Positions 1 to 8,863 are shown, numbered from the stretch's first letter. The stretch is 64,000 bases of DNA from Gp6-AA40 sp035649635 (GCA_035649635.1 DASRJE010000165.1:62001-126000); one strand, 5' to 3'. Program-made: numbers and translations. Notes: generated by a model not told the origin, from the sequence alone.

Positions 1-2
1 GA

Positions 3-698
3 AAGCACCCGACGCGATTCGCCGCTCTCGGAGCCGTTGCACCGCAGGACCCGAAAGGCGCAGCTCGTGAAGCCGAAAGGGCCGTCCGCAAACTGGGATT
101 GAAGGGCATCATCATCAACTCGCATACCAGAGGCGAGTTCCTCGACGACCCGAAATTCTGGGACATTTTCGAGGCTGCCGAAGCGCTGAAGGTCCCGATC
201 TATATCCACCCGCAGGCGCCTCCTCCACAGATGTCTGCGCCCTATGTCGAGAAAGGGCTCGAAGGGGCGTTGTGGGGGTTTGCTGCCGAAACGGGCCTCC
301 ACCTGCTCGCGATCTTGCGCAGTGGTGCGCTCGACCGCTTCCCGGGCCTCCGCATCGTCGTCGGCCACGCCGGCGAGGCGCTGCCGTTCTGGCTGTATCG
401 TCTTGACTACATGAACCGAAGCGCGCGGCCGTTCATTCGCAATGGTGCGGACAGGTTGCAGCGGACACTCAGTGAGTACATGCGGGAGAACGTGTACGTC
501 ACGACGAGCGGGATGGCGTGGGCGCCGGTCATTACATTCGTTCAATCGGTGCTCGGGATGGACCGCGTGTTGTATGCGATGGACTATCCCTATCAATTCG
601 AGCCCGACGAAGTGACCGCAACCGACGACCTGCCTATCAGCGACGCCGACAAGAAGAAGCTGTTCCAGACCAACGCAGAACGCGTATTCGGTCTTTGA
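3..698 (+). CDS. Amidohydrolase family protein (5' truncated)
   Basis: The reading frame is open to the left edge, so the N-terminus lies outside the window. Family: metal-dependent amidohydrolase 2 (TIM barrel), the group containing gamma-resorcylate and 5-carboxyvanillate decarboxylases and ACMSD. Visible: a metal-type His in IHPQAP (base 207), the hallmark VVGHAGEALPFWLYRLD with its His at base 366, and the Asp of AMDYPY at base 582. These match conserved C-terminal barrel elements, so the enzyme is probably a zinc or manganese decarboxylase or hydrolase acting on an aromatic or cyclic acid; the substrate cannot be read. The C-terminus ERVFGL is typical. The stop lies 2 bases before the ABC ATPase start, suggesting cotranscription. 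Confidence 0.85.
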   Translation, partial: KHPTRFAALGAVAPQDPKGAAREAERAVRKLGLKGIIINSHTRGEFLDDPKFWDIFEAAEALKVPIYIHPQAPPPQMSAPYVEKGLEGALWGFAAETGLHLLAILRSGALDRFPGLRIVVGHAGEALPFWLYRLDYMNRSARPFIRNGADRLQRTLSEYMRENVYVTTSGMAWAPVITFVQSVLGMDRVLYAMDYPYQFEPDEVTATDDLPISDADKKKLFQTNAERVFGL

Positions 699-700
699 AG

Positions 701-1615
701 GTGGCGCCGGTCATCCAGGTCTCTTCGATTCGCAAGACGTACGGCCGGACGGTTGCCGTCGACGACGTGACGTTCGACGTCGAGGAAGGTGAGATCTTCG
801 GGCTCATCGGCCCCAATGGAGCGGGCAAAACAACGACGATGGAGTGCGTCGAGGGGTTGCGTCGCCCGGATCGAGGAACGATTTCGGTGCTGTCGCTCGA
901 TCCGATCCGCGACGCCCGGACCCTTCAGCAGAAAGTAGGCGTGCAGCTCCAGCAGGCTCAACTTCAGAAGCGAATCAAGGTGAGGGAGGCGGTCGATCTG
1001 TGGGCATCGCTTTATCCGCGCTCGGTGGACGGAGACGCGCTGCTCGAGCGCCTCGGCCTCGCCGACAAGCGAGAGGCGTGGTTCATGACGCTCTCCGGCG
1101 GACAGAAGCAGCGACTCTTCATTGCACTGGCCCTGATTCACGATCCCGATGTGGTGTTGCTCGATGAGCTGACGACCGGCCTCGATCCTCAGGCACGGCG
1201 CGCGATCTGGGACCTCGTGCGGGAGATTCGTCGCCGGGGGAAGACGGTTTTCCTGACCACCCATCTCATGGAGGAGGCCGAGCGTCTCTGCGATCGCGTG
1301 GCCATCGTCGAACGGGGCCGCGTCATCGACAGCGGCACGCCGACGGGGCTCGTGCGGCGTCATTGCCCCACGCAAACCGTGGTTCTCGAGACGGCGGATG
1401 CGTCAGCCGCGGAGCATTTTCAGTTGATTCCTGGTGTGGACTCGGTCACATGGCGGGACAACCAGTGCACCATCCGGGGAAGCGGTGGTGATCTGGTCAC
1501 GCACGTCATTCAGTGCCTCGCTGAACATCGGATTCGTGTCACCGATTTCAGGACCGAGCTGCCGAATCTCGAAGATGTCTTTCTCACGCTCACCGGTCAT
1601 TCCATCCGCGAGTGA
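701..1615 (+). CDS. ABC transporter ATP-binding protein (DrrA/CcmA type)
   Basis: A 304-residue nucleotide-binding subunit of an ABC-2 exporter. Walker A GPNGAGKT is at residues 37-44, the signature LSGGQ at 131-135, Walker B VVLLDE at 151-156 and the switch His near 189 (LTTHLMEE). The D-loop region reads DELTTGLD where most relatives have DEPTTGLD, a mild change. About 75 residues after the ATPase core form the accessory domain usual in DrrA-like proteins, ending in the LEDVFLTLTG motif. The GTG start was chosen because homology begins just after it; the frame is open further upstream only inside the amidohydrolase gene. The permease follows after 4 bases. The substrate (drug, lipid or polysaccharide) is unknown. 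Confidence 0.9.
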   Translation: MAPVIQVSSIRKTYGRTVAVDDVTFDVEEGEIFGLIGPNGAGKTTTMECVEGLRRPDRGTISVLSLDPIRDARTLQQKVGVQLQQAQLQKRIKVREAVDLWASLYPRSVDGDALLERLGLADKREAWFMTLSGGQKQRLFIALALIHDPDVVLLDELTTGLDPQARRAIWDLVREIRRRGKTVFLTTHLMEEAERLCDRVAIVERGRVIDSGTPTGLVRRHCPTQTVVLETADASAAEHFQLIPGVDSVTWRDNQCTIRGSGGDLVTHVIQCLAEHRIRVTDFRTELPNLEDVFLTLTGHSIRE

Positions 1616-1619
1616 CAGA

Positions 1620-2366
1620 ATGCGTGCGCTCCTGAAGCTGACATGGCTGGAGATCAAGATTTTCGTGCGAGAACCAATGGGTGTGTTCGGCACGGTCGGC
1701 ATACCTGTGCTCGTGTTCTTGATTGCGAGTCGTCTCCTCGGGCCGCGCGTGGCGCGCGCGGCGATTCAGCCTGGCGGCGCGGTCTCGGCCGTGCTGCCGG
1801 TGCTGGCGTCGATTCTGATGGCGCTGAGTGCGATCTCGTCGCTGGTCACGATCATCTCGATCTACCGCGAAGGCGGGATCCTCAAGCGGCTGCGTGCCAC
1901 GCCTCTGTCGCCGACCGTGATCCTTTCGGCGCATGTTCTCGTGAAGCTGCTCTTCACGCTGATCACGCTCGCAATCATGGTGCTGCTCGGTCGCCGCTAC
2001 TTCCCACCAGGTGCGCCGGTACCGCTGTTTTCCTATGCCGTAGCGCTCACGTTCACGACGTGGGCGATCCTGTCGATCGGATTTCTGATCGCGAGTATTG
2101 TTCCAACGGCCCGCTTCGCTCAGCCGCTTGCTGCGCTGATTCTGTATCCGATGGTGGCCCTGTCGGGGCTGTTCTTTCCGCTCGACGTCCTTCCGCAATC
2201 ACTCAAGCTGCTGGCGCGCGCAATGCCGCTCGCCTATGCGGTGTCGCTGCTGAACGGCATCTGGCGTGGAGAAGGATGGTCTGCTCACTTTGGCGAGGTC
2301 GCTGCGCTGACGTTCTTCTTCGTCGTCTTCACAGCGATTTCGACGCGAATGTTCCGATGGGAATAA
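1620..2366 (+). CDS. ABC-2 type transporter permease
   Basis: A 248-residue integral membrane protein with about six hydrophobic segments, matching the ABC-2 permease fold. It opens with a short cytoplasmic amphipathic stretch (LTWLEIKIFVREP), as in DrrB-type permeases. A central segment has the coupling-type sequence REGGILKRLRATPLSP, the intracellular motif that contacts the ATPase, and the late motif YPMVALSGLFFPLDVLP is the conserved ABC-2 signature. It starts 4 bases after the ATPase stop, so the two genes form one exporter operon, probably read through from the amidohydrolase. The ATG was chosen because the preceding frame lies within the ATPase gene. Confidence 0.9.
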   Translation: MRALLKLTWLEIKIFVREPMGVFGTVGIPVLVFLIASRLLGPRVARAAIQPGGAVSAVLPVLASILMALSAISSLVTIISIYREGGILKRLRATPLSPTVILSAHVLVKLLFTLITLAIMVLLGRRYFPPGAPVPLFSYAVALTFTTWAILSIGFLIASIVPTARFAQPLAALILYPMVALSGLFFPLDVLPQSLKLLARAMPLAYAVSLLNGIWRGEGWSAHFGEVAALTFFFVVFTAISTRMFRWE

Positions 2367-2499
2367 GCGCGAACGCGTGCATCAGGATTGTCAGACGGAT
2401 TGCAGATCTGTCCGGCGTTCCGGCGCCAATTTGCATGGGGATTTACGCTACGGCGGCAACTTCGCACTGAGTACCGAACTTGCACATGGCGTCTCGAAT

Positions 2500-3561
2500 A
2501 TGGCGCTCTATCTGGACACGACGATTCAGCCGGCGAAGGTGTACATCCAGGCGGCGCCTCGAACGTGTATCAAGAGCGACGCGTTCGATATCACGCTGTT
2601 GATTCTACCGCTGGCGACCGGGCTCGGCGCCGTGGCAGCGGTCCTGGCCAATCCGGCGCTCTTCGCGGTGCTGCTGGTCGCCGACCTGTGGCTCCTCGGC
2701 TATCACCACGTCGTAGCAACGTACACGAGGCTGGCCTTCACGAAGGAGGCGCTCCGGCGCAATCGTTTCCTTGCGATCGATCTGCTGCTCCTGATGGCAG
2801 CAGCGACATTGGCGCTGGCAGTCACGGCCGGTGCCTGGGTCGTGGCCACGGCGTTTCTCTATCTCCAGTGGTTCCACTACATGCGCCAGGGCTGCGCTCT
2901 TGCGCGGATGTACTTCCGGGCGACGCCCGACGGACAGGTGGCGGGATCGCGCGACCTCACGGCTGACCTCGTGATCTATCTCGTACCCATCTACGGCATC
3001 GCCGCGCGCTCGGCGACGATGGGAGACACCTTCCTCGATCTGCCAGTGAAAACCGTGGGGTTACCGCAGGAAGTGATAACGGCGCTCGGATTCGCCGCCG
3101 CGGTTGCCGGGCTGGTCTGGCTGGTTCGCAGCTCGATCTCCTTCGTGCGCGGGACGCTCGATACCCTTTACGCCGGGTTCGTGCTGTCTCATGTCGCGAT
3201 CTTTCTCGTCGCCTACATCGGGATCGAGGACGCCGGCACTGGCTGGCTGGCCATCGACGTGTGGCACAACCTGCAGTACGTGCTGGTCGTCTGGATGATG
3301 AATCAGAAGAAGTACGCGGGCGGCGTCGATCCCGCCGCGCAGTTCGTATCGCGAATCAGCCAGCCGGGCCGCCTGGCGATCTACTTCGCGAGTTGCCTCG
3401 GGATTTCCACGCTGGTCTACGTCGTGCTCGGCAGTTTCGTCGCTATAGCAGGCGGTGGCTTAGCCATCACGGCGGGCATCTACATGGGCATCAACTTCCA
3501 CCACTACGTTATCGATGCCCTGATCTCGAAACGACGACCGGTAATCCCGCGGTCAATTTGA
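2500..3561 (+). CDS. Polytopic membrane protein with conserved His clusters, function unknown
   Basis: About 353 residues with eight or more hydrophobic segments. I do not recognise the family with certainty. Histidines sit at membrane borders: GYHHVVATYTR early, LQWFHYMRQG in the middle, DVWHNLQYV later and INFHHYVIDALISKRR at the C-terminus. Paired intramembrane His recall Brp/Blh-type carotenoid cleavage enzymes or membrane di-iron enzymes, but the standard desaturase motifs are absent, so this is only a suggestion. The frame opens at a GTG at base 2377, but the 41 extra residues are hydrophilic and Arg/Cys-rich, so the ATG at 2500 is preferred; no clear ribosome site supports either. It follows the ABC permease on the same strand. 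Confidence 0.6.
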   Translation: MALYLDTTIQPAKVYIQAAPRTCIKSDAFDITLLILPLATGLGAVAAVLANPALFAVLLVADLWLLGYHHVVATYTRLAFTKEALRRNRFLAIDLLLLMAAATLALAVTAGAWVVATAFLYLQWFHYMRQGCALARMYFRATPDGQVAGSRDLTADLVIYLVPIYGIAARSATMGDTFLDLPVKTVGLPQEVITALGFAAAVAGLVWLVRSSISFVRGTLDTLYAGFVLSHVAIFLVAYIGIEDAGTGWLAIDVWHNLQYVLVVWMMNQKKYAGGVDPAAQFVSRISQPGRLAIYFASCLGISTLVYVVLGSFVAIAGGGLAITAGIYMGINFHHYVIDALISKRRPVIPRSI

Positions 3562-3568
3562 AGATTCT

Positions 3569-3733
3569 TGGTCACCGATCTTTGAATCGTTGGTGACAGT
3601 TGATTCTTGATTGAGTCGCCACAATCCGGCACCGAATCACCAATCCACAGTCAACAATCAAACAACGATTCAACAATCAAAGATCAAAGATCGTGAAATC
3701 TCCAAATTGACGGATTGAACGATTGCGATTGAA
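3569..3733. repeat. AT-rich degenerate AATCAA-type repeat, copy 1
   Basis: Fills the gap between two convergent genes. Words such as CAACAATCAAA and AATCAAAGATCAAAGATC recur, and the left part (GTTGATTCTTGATTGAG) runs in the opposite orientation, giving an imperfect head-to-head inverted repeat. The segment CAATCC...ACGATTC...ATCAAAGATC is closely shared with the copy near 6728-6806. Base composition is far lower in GC than the flanking genes. Confidence 0.75.
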
Positions 3734-3736
3734 TGA

Positions 3737-6541
3737 TTACCTGACCGGGACCCGCTGCTTGAGCTCCTCGACCCAGTTCTGCACGACCACGATGCCCGTC
3801 GCGGGCACAGCCCCTCGATTCGGATCCGTCGACTCGGGAAGCATCAAGAACCGCCCGTCTGGCGCGACGTCGTAAGTGCTGTCGACGTCTTCTCCAGCGG
3901 GGCCGCCGCCAAAGCCGTGGAAATATGGCCGGTCGAACAATAGCACTGGTGACCCGAAGGAAAACGACTCCCCGGGCTTCACTGCGATCGCGATCACCTT
4001 GTTACTCTGCAGGTAGAACAGTTCCCGTCCGTTCCGAGACCAGACCGGCTCGCGCCCTCCGTCCTGAGAGACCCGGGCCGGCGCCGAGCCGGCGATTGCA
4101 CGAACCCAGATCTCGGACCGCCCGGATCGGTTGGAGCGATAGGCCAGCCAGCGCCCGTCGGGCGAGACGCGTGCCGAGTCCTCGTTGAACTCGGTCCTGA
4201 CGAGTTCGTCCACTCTGCCGCCCTCGGCCGGCAACGCAAGGAGGTCGGAACCGCCGCCGCTCTCGCGCACAAACGCAATGATCAACCGCCCGTCGGGCGT
4301 CCACGTGAGCGGAGGACGGGCAAAGACTATGAACCGCTCGTCATTGCCAAGCTCAATGGGAATCGGTTGGGGTTGAAGCGCGCTGCCGTCGGATGGGATC
4401 GCGTACACCCTCCATACACCATCACGTGACGAGGTGAACATGACACGAGCCTCATCGCGCGACCAGATGGGCGACAGGTTGTCCCCCCTGTTCACGAGCG
4501 GAAGCGGGGGGCGCCCGCTGAGATCGAAGATCGAGATGTCGCCATCGGCGGGTGGACCCGTCACCAGGAGGAGCCGTTTGCCGTCTCGAGACAGTCGAGG
4601 GCTTCGAGGGCCCTGGACGGAGACGTTCAACGCGGGACCGATCTCGCGACCGCTGCGATCGACCCACACTGGGGTGACCTGTCCACCAGCCTCAATCGAT
4701 TGCGGCCCAGGCACATAGATCAACGTCCCGTTCCTCGAGATCCCGTAGTCCGCTGCCGTGATGAGACCGGGATGCCGCACTCCCGGCAGGACCGCAACAG
4801 GCATGCCCCTCATCTCGAGACGATCGAGATCGAAGGAAGCCGCCATGAGCGTTGTGCCTCTCGCGAAGACGAGATGGCCGGAAGGCGCATACATCGGGTT
4901 CGCTCCGCCCTCGACGAGCGTCTTCTCCTTGCGTGTCTCGAGATCGAGGACGCCGATGGTTTCTCTCTGCGCCTGCGCTTCGATGGTGTAGAAGAGCGCA
5001 GCTCTCCCGCCGGGCAACATCGAGGGTGCGGCATAAAAGACGTTGGGCGCATCCGTCCCCGCCACGCGTTCGAGGGCGGCGCCGCCGCCGGCGGAAGTCC
5101 TGTAGAGCCCGTTGCCCTTGCCCGCCATACCGCCACGGGCGACCGCCATGATCAAGGTATCGTCGGGTCCCCATGCCGCGCCGACAAAGCCCGGCTCGTC
5201 GTCGGCGATCTTGATGGAGGGTCCCCCGGCAAGGGCGACTCTCAGGATGCCCTTTCCGACCGATCTGAACCCGATCGAGGCGCCGTCCCAGGAGAAGAAG
5301 GGGTTGGCGTTGCCAAAGTCCTCTGGTAACTCGGTGCCGCGGATCATCTGGGGCTCGAGTCCTCCCAACTCCCGCAAATACAGTGCCCGGCCGCCTTGCG
5401 GAGCCTCGCCGAGGTACACGATCTTGGTCCCATCGGGTGAGATCGCCACGTCATAGCCGCCTACGCTCACAAGTGGCGCAGTGGCTGCCGGCGCGAGCAG
5501 CAGTCGTGACACGGTAGCAGGAGCCGTCGGTGTCGAACGCGTGAGCGCCCAGATGGCGACGCCTACGGCCACGACTGCGACGGCAGCCGCAATGACAGCC
5601 GGCCATAGCCACGCGCGCCGGACGGGTAGGCGCACTGCAGGACTGCCGATGCTCGCGGTAGACGTCGCACTGGCGTCCAGAATCCACTCCAACTGACGGC
5701 CGATGTCAGCGGCAGACTGCCACCTGTCATTCGGGCTCTTCGCGAGGCACGTCTTGACGATCTGGTCGAGCGAAGGCGGCGAGGCCGGCTGAAGCGACGA
5801 TACCGGCGACGGCTCGCGCTCGAGGATTGCGCCAATCAGGCTCGCCTGGCTCTTCCCCTCGAAGGCCTTCCTTCCGGTCAACATCTCGTAGAGCACGGCG
5901 CCGAACGCAAAGATGTCGGAGCGTGCGTCGGCCTCCTGCCCTTCGAGCTGTTCGGGCGACATGTACTGAAACGTGCCGACGATGGAGCCCGCGCCGGTAA
6001 GAGGGGAATCGATCGTTGGCGCGGCGGTGACGTCCGAGTGTGCCGCCACTGTGGGCGCCATTTTCGCCAGCCCGAAGTCGAGAAGCTTCACCCCTGCCGT
6101 CGTGAGCATGACGTTGCCCGGCTTCAGGTCGCGGTGGGTCACGCCTTTTCGGTGCGCCGTGTCGAGCGCGACGGCGATCTCGACGGCGTAGCGAAGCGCG
6201 TCGCTCGAAGGCAGCGGACCTCGAGCCAGTCTCGCGGCGAGCGTCTCCCCCTCGAGATGCTCGATCACGAGGAAGTCGATCGGGCCCTGATCGGTGGTCG
6301 CCCGACCGACGTCGAACACCGAGCAGATGTGTGGGTGACTGAGGGTGGCGAGCGTCTTGGCTTCGCGCTCGAACCGCTGTTTCAAACCGGGGTCGGAGGC
6401 CACGCGCGACGACAGGATCTTGACGGCCACGGTGCGATCGAGCCGGCCGTCGCGTGCCTTGTAGACCTCGCCCATGCCGCCGGCACCAATCAGGCCGACG
6501 ATCTCGTAGGCGCCGAGGCGGGTGCCGGGGGCAAGCGGCAA
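3737..6541 (-). CDS. Ser/Thr protein kinase with TolB/PD40-like beta-propeller sensor
   Basis: A 934-residue transmembrane receptor kinase of the PknB/PEGA type. The kinase domain (about 10-285) shows the Gly-rich loop GAGGMGEVY, VAVK Lys41, HRD with catalytic Asp138, DFG at 155-157 and MSPEQLEG, so it looks active. A Pro/Ala linker leads to one membrane helix (about 311-334), and the remaining 600 residues resemble TolB/WD40-like PD40 blades (SPDGTKIVY, SPDGRWLAYRSN, SRDGKRLL), predicted outside the membrane. This architecture is typical of Acidobacteria. The propeller probably senses an envelope ligand, though none is identifiable. The gene ends against an AT-rich repeat and is divergent from the AlkB-like gene. 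Confidence 0.95.
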   Translation of the reverse strand: MPLAPGTRLGAYEIVGLIGAGGMGEVYKARDGRLDRTVAVKILSSRVASDPGLKQRFEREAKTLATLSHPHICSVFDVGRATTDQGPIDFLVIEHLEGETLAARLARGPLPSSDALRYAVEIAVALDTAHRKGVTHRDLKPGNVMLTTAGVKLLDFGLAKMAPTVAAHSDVTAAPTIDSPLTGAGSIVGTFQYMSPEQLEGQEADARSDIFAFGAVLYEMLTGRKAFEGKSQASLIGAILEREPSPVSSLQPASPPSLDQIVKTCLAKSPNDRWQSAADIGRQLEWILDASATSTASIGSPAVRLPVRRAWLWPAVIAAAVAVVAVGVAIWALTRSTPTAPATVSRLLLAPAATAPLVSVGGYDVAISPDGTKIVYLGEAPQGGRALYLRELGGLEPQMIRGTELPEDFGNANPFFSWDGASIGFRSVGKGILRVALAGGPSIKIADDEPGFVGAAWGPDDTLIMAVARGGMAGKGNGLYRTSAGGGAALERVAGTDAPNVFYAAPSMLPGGRAALFYTIEAQAQRETIGVLDLETRKEKTLVEGGANPMYAPSGHLVFARGTTLMAASFDLDRLEMRGMPVAVLPGVRHPGLITAADYGISRNGTLIYVPGPQSIEAGGQVTPVWVDRSGREIGPALNVSVQGPRSPRLSRDGKRLLLVTGPPADGDISIFDLSGRPPLPLVNRGDNLSPIWSRDEARVMFTSSRDGVWRVYAIPSDGSALQPQPIPIELGNDERFIVFARPPLTWTPDGRLIIAFVRESGGGSDLLALPAEGGRVDELVRTEFNEDSARVSPDGRWLAYRSNRSGRSEIWVRAIAGSAPARVSQDGGREPVWSRNGRELFYLQSNKVIAIAVKPGESFSFGSPVLLFDRPYFHGFGGGPAGEDVDSTYDVAPDGRFLMLPESTDPNRGAVPATGIVVVQNWVEELKQRVPVR

Positions 6542-6675
6542 GGAACTGCTCCGTTACGCCGCGCTGACTATAGCCCAAACTTCTACGATTGGAGACTTTG
6601 TGACAGTATCGCGCCGAAGTTTGTTTTTCTGGCAAATACTGCTAGCGAGAGTGTAACTAGAAGGCACAGGATCTT

Positions 6676-6718
6676 GATCACAGCGCGGCTTTGGTCGCGG
6701 CTTCGCCGCGCTGTGATC
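6676..6718. repeat. Perfect 14-bp inverted repeat (hairpin)
   Basis: Arms GATCACAGCGCGGC and GCCGCGCTGTGATC are perfect complements separated by 15 bases that include a second GTCGCGGC-type match. It lies between the divergent kinase and AlkB-like genes, so terminator function is less natural than a repeat element or regulator site. Confidence 0.7.
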
Positions 6719-6727
6719 TTCGTTTTG

Positions 6728-6806
6728 CCGCAATCCGCACCAAATCATCAATCCCCAATCAAAAATCAACAACGATTCGATAATCGAAGATCAAAGATCA
6801 ACAATG
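6728..6806. repeat. AT-rich degenerate AATCAA-type repeat, copy 2
   Basis: Shares an ordered series of words with copy 1: CGCAATCCG, CACCAAATCATCAATCC, ATCAACAACGATTC, then AATCGAAGATCAAAGATCAA. It ends six bases before the GTG start of the AlkB-like gene, leaving no room for a normal ribosome site. Confidence 0.75.
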
Positions 6807-6811
6807 GATCG

Positions 6812-7468
6812 GTGCCCGATCTGTTCACGGGTGAGCGTCAGCGCCAGTCGGTCGAAGTGGCTCCCGGTGCGATCTGGTTGAGGAACTGGTTATCCCTCGA
6901 CCGGCAAGTGCAGCTCGTGGATCGCTGCCGTGCGCTGCTCGAGGGGCCAGGTGGCGGCTACACACCCATCGTTCGCGGCGGCGGCAAGATGCACGTGCAG
7001 ATGATGTGTCTCGGCCGACATTGGAATCCGCTGACCTACACCTACGAATCGACACGCGCCGATCACGACAACCTGCCGGTCGCGCCGGTGCCAGACGATT
7101 GGGTCGAACTCGCGTCGGCCGCGGCGCGCGCGGCGGGCTTCGTTCTGACTCCCGACATCTGTCTGATCAACTTCTACCAGGGCGACGGGCGGATGGGTCT
7201 TCACCAGGACAAAGATGAAAGCGCCGAGTCGATCGCCGCCGGTCTCCCTGTGGTATCGCTGTCGGTTGGGGACGCGGCGCGATTTCTCTTTGGTGGTCTA
7301 CGACGTCGTGAACCAGTCGAGACGATCCTTCTGGAATCAGGAGATGCATTCGTGTTCGGCGGCGCGGCCCGTCTCCGGTATCACGGCGTCACGCGCATCC
7401 TGCCCGGCACGGCGCCGGCGGTATTGCGACTGGACGGACGCCTCAACCTGACGTTTCGCCGGTTCTAG
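6812..7468 (+). CDS. AlkB-family 2-oxoglutarate/Fe(II) dioxygenase
   Basis: 218 residues, the size of bacterial AlkB. AlkB enzymes remove alkyl groups from 1-methyladenine and 3-methylcytosine by oxidative demethylation. Iron ligands are visible as H131 and D133 in HQDKDE and H191 in RYHGV; the 2-oxoglutarate and substrate arginines fit R210 and R216 in RLNLTFRR. LINFYQGDGRMGLHQD is the family signature. The start is unusual: the frame runs upstream through the AT-rich repeat and into the antisense of the kinase, and GTG at 6812 is the last sensible start before homology (PGAIWLRNWL). No ribosome site is evident, so translation may be weak or leaderless. No ada or alkA gene lies alongside. 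Confidence 0.88.
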   Translation: MPDLFTGERQRQSVEVAPGAIWLRNWLSLDRQVQLVDRCRALLEGPGGGYTPIVRGGGKMHVQMMCLGRHWNPLTYTYESTRADHDNLPVAPVPDDWVELASAAARAAGFVLTPDICLINFYQGDGRMGLHQDKDESAESIAAGLPVVSLSVGDAARFLFGGLRRREPVETILLESGDAFVFGGAARLRYHGVTRILPGTAPAVLRLDGRLNLTFRRF

Positions 7469-7530
7469 CGGCCGACGAAACGTAGCGGCTGGTCTTCAGA
7501 CGTTGCGAAGGACTCTGTAAAATCTGACTC

Positions 7531-7896
7531 ATGCCGAGACTCATCGAAGGGCCGACGGTCATTGCCGCCGCAGGAAACAAACCGAAGCAGATCGAGGAAT
7601 TCGCCGGGCGCGTGAACTCTGGCCATAGTGGTGTCAGCGTGGCCCGCATGGTGTCTCCGGCTGGCTGGCGCGAGCCGGGTCAGCGACCGCAGTTCGAAGA
7701 GATCACCGTTGTGTTGCGCGGCATGGTCCGCGTTGAGCACGAACGTGGGGTGATCGACGTGCGGGCGGGACAGGCCATCGTCGCATCGCCTGGAGAATGG
7801 ATACGCTACAGCAGCCCCGAGGCCGAGGGTGCCGAGTACATCGCGGTGTGTATGCCTGCCTTTTCGCCGGACACTGTTCACCGCGATCAGGAGTGA
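7531..7896 (+). CDS. Cupin-domain protein
   Basis: A 121-residue single-domain cupin. Conserved features are the strand motif FEEITVVLRGMVRVEHERG, corresponding to the first cupin box, and the turn VRAGQAIVASPGEW, corresponding to the second box. The usual His ligands of the first box are replaced (GQRPQFEEI), so metal binding is uncertain and the protein may bind a small ligand without being an enzyme. It is the size of stand-alone cupins annotated as possible epimerases or ethanolamine-type proteins. It lies 62 bases after the AlkB-like gene on the same strand; no functional link is evident. Confidence 0.8.
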   Translation: MPRLIEGPTVIAAAGNKPKQIEEFAGRVNSGHSGVSVARMVSPAGWREPGQRPQFEEITVVLRGMVRVEHERGVIDVRAGQAIVASPGEWIRYSSPEAEGAEYIAVCMPAFSPDTVHRDQE

Positions 7897-7903
7897 CCCT
7901 CAC

Positions 7904-7960
7904 TCGGCACTCGGGACTGGCGGCTCGCGGCTCGGGACTCGGGATTCGTTGATCGTGACT
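7904..7960. repeat. Degenerate CGGGACTCGGGA-type low-complexity repeat, copy 1
   Basis: Variants of the word CTCGGGACT or CTCGCGGCT recur head to tail (CACTCGGGACTGG, GCTCGCGGCTCGGGACTCG), immediately after the cupin stop. The same words, partly in opposite orientation, occur at 36508-36590. Confidence 0.6.
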
Positions 7961-7994
7961 GGCCCGCGCGGCCGCGCGCGCGTATGCTTGCCGC

Positions 7995-8852
7995 ATGTCA
8001 TACCGCACTTGCCCAAGAGGGTCCGTTGCGGCCGCGGCGGTGATCATTCTGCTGGCGACGGCAGCGGACGCGCAGTGGCTGAATTACCCGACACCGGGAA
8101 CGCCGCGGCTGCCCGACGGCACACCGAATCTCGCAGCGCCCGCTCCGCGTGGCGCCGATGGCCGGCCGGATCTGTCCGGCATCTGGGCAGCCGAATGTGC
8201 CATCTACGGCCGCGACTCGTGCTTCACGCGTAGTCTCTTCTTCAACCTCGCGAAAGATTTGCAACCCGACGAGGTGCAGATGACGCCATGGGCGGCGCAG
8301 ATTCAGGCGCAGCGTGAAAGCCGCAATCACGTCGACGATCCGTATGGCTATTGCCTCCCGCCCGGCACGCCACGAATCAATTTCGGAGGCGGGCCGTTTC
8401 GCATTCTCCACACGCCGCAAATCACCGCGCTCTTGTACGAAACGCTCGTCGGTATGACGTTCCGTCAGGTGTTCACCGATGGACGTCCGCTGCCCGAGGT
8501 CATCCAACCCACGTGGCTCGGATACTCGGTCGGCCGGTGGGACGGCGATACGTTTGTCGTCGAAACCAACGGCTTCAAGGACGGAGGCTGGCTCGATACC
8601 TTGAAGGGACGTCCGCACAGCGACGCATTGCGCGTGACGGAACGGTTTCGCCGAATCGACTTTGGCCACATGGAGCTCACGATCACCATCGAAGATCCCA
8701 AGGCCTTCGTGAAGCCGTGGACCATCAAAGCGCCGCTGACGTTGTTGCCCGATACCGAGCTCGTCGAAGCGTTCTGCGATGGGCACGATCAGACGATGAC
8801 GCATCGCAAGGTCGAACCGGCGCCCGAACCTCCGAGTCCGCGACTGCCTTAG
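7995..8852 (+). CDS. Secreted protein of a 'PDLSGIW' family, function unknown
   Basis: 285 residues with a Sec signal peptide ending near ATAADAQ. The mature protein starts with a Pro-rich segment and the motif DGRPDLSGIW, then LGYSVGRWDGDTFVVETNGF, RVTERFRR and TIEDPKAFVKPWTI. This motif series recurs in the genes at 9006 and 22572, marking a paralogous family that I associate with Acidobacteria and related environmental bacteria and for which I know no biochemical role. Three cysteines (two near CAIYGRDSC, one near the end) may form disulfides. The ATG precedes a good signal peptide. The gene probably forms a loose run with the next two genes. Confidence 0.8.
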   Translation: MSYRTCPRGSVAAAAVIILLATAADAQWLNYPTPGTPRLPDGTPNLAAPAPRGADGRPDLSGIWAAECAIYGRDSCFTRSLFFNLAKDLQPDEVQMTPWAAQIQAQRESRNHVDDPYGYCLPPGTPRINFGGGPFRILHTPQITALLYETLVGMTFRQVFTDGRPLPEVIQPTWLGYSVGRWDGDTFVVETNGFKDGGWLDTLKGRPHSDALRVTERFRRIDFGHMELTITIEDPKAFVKPWTIKAPLTLLPDTELVEAFCDGHDQTMTHRKVEPAPEPPSPRLP

Positions 8853-8863
8853 AGTATTTGTGA

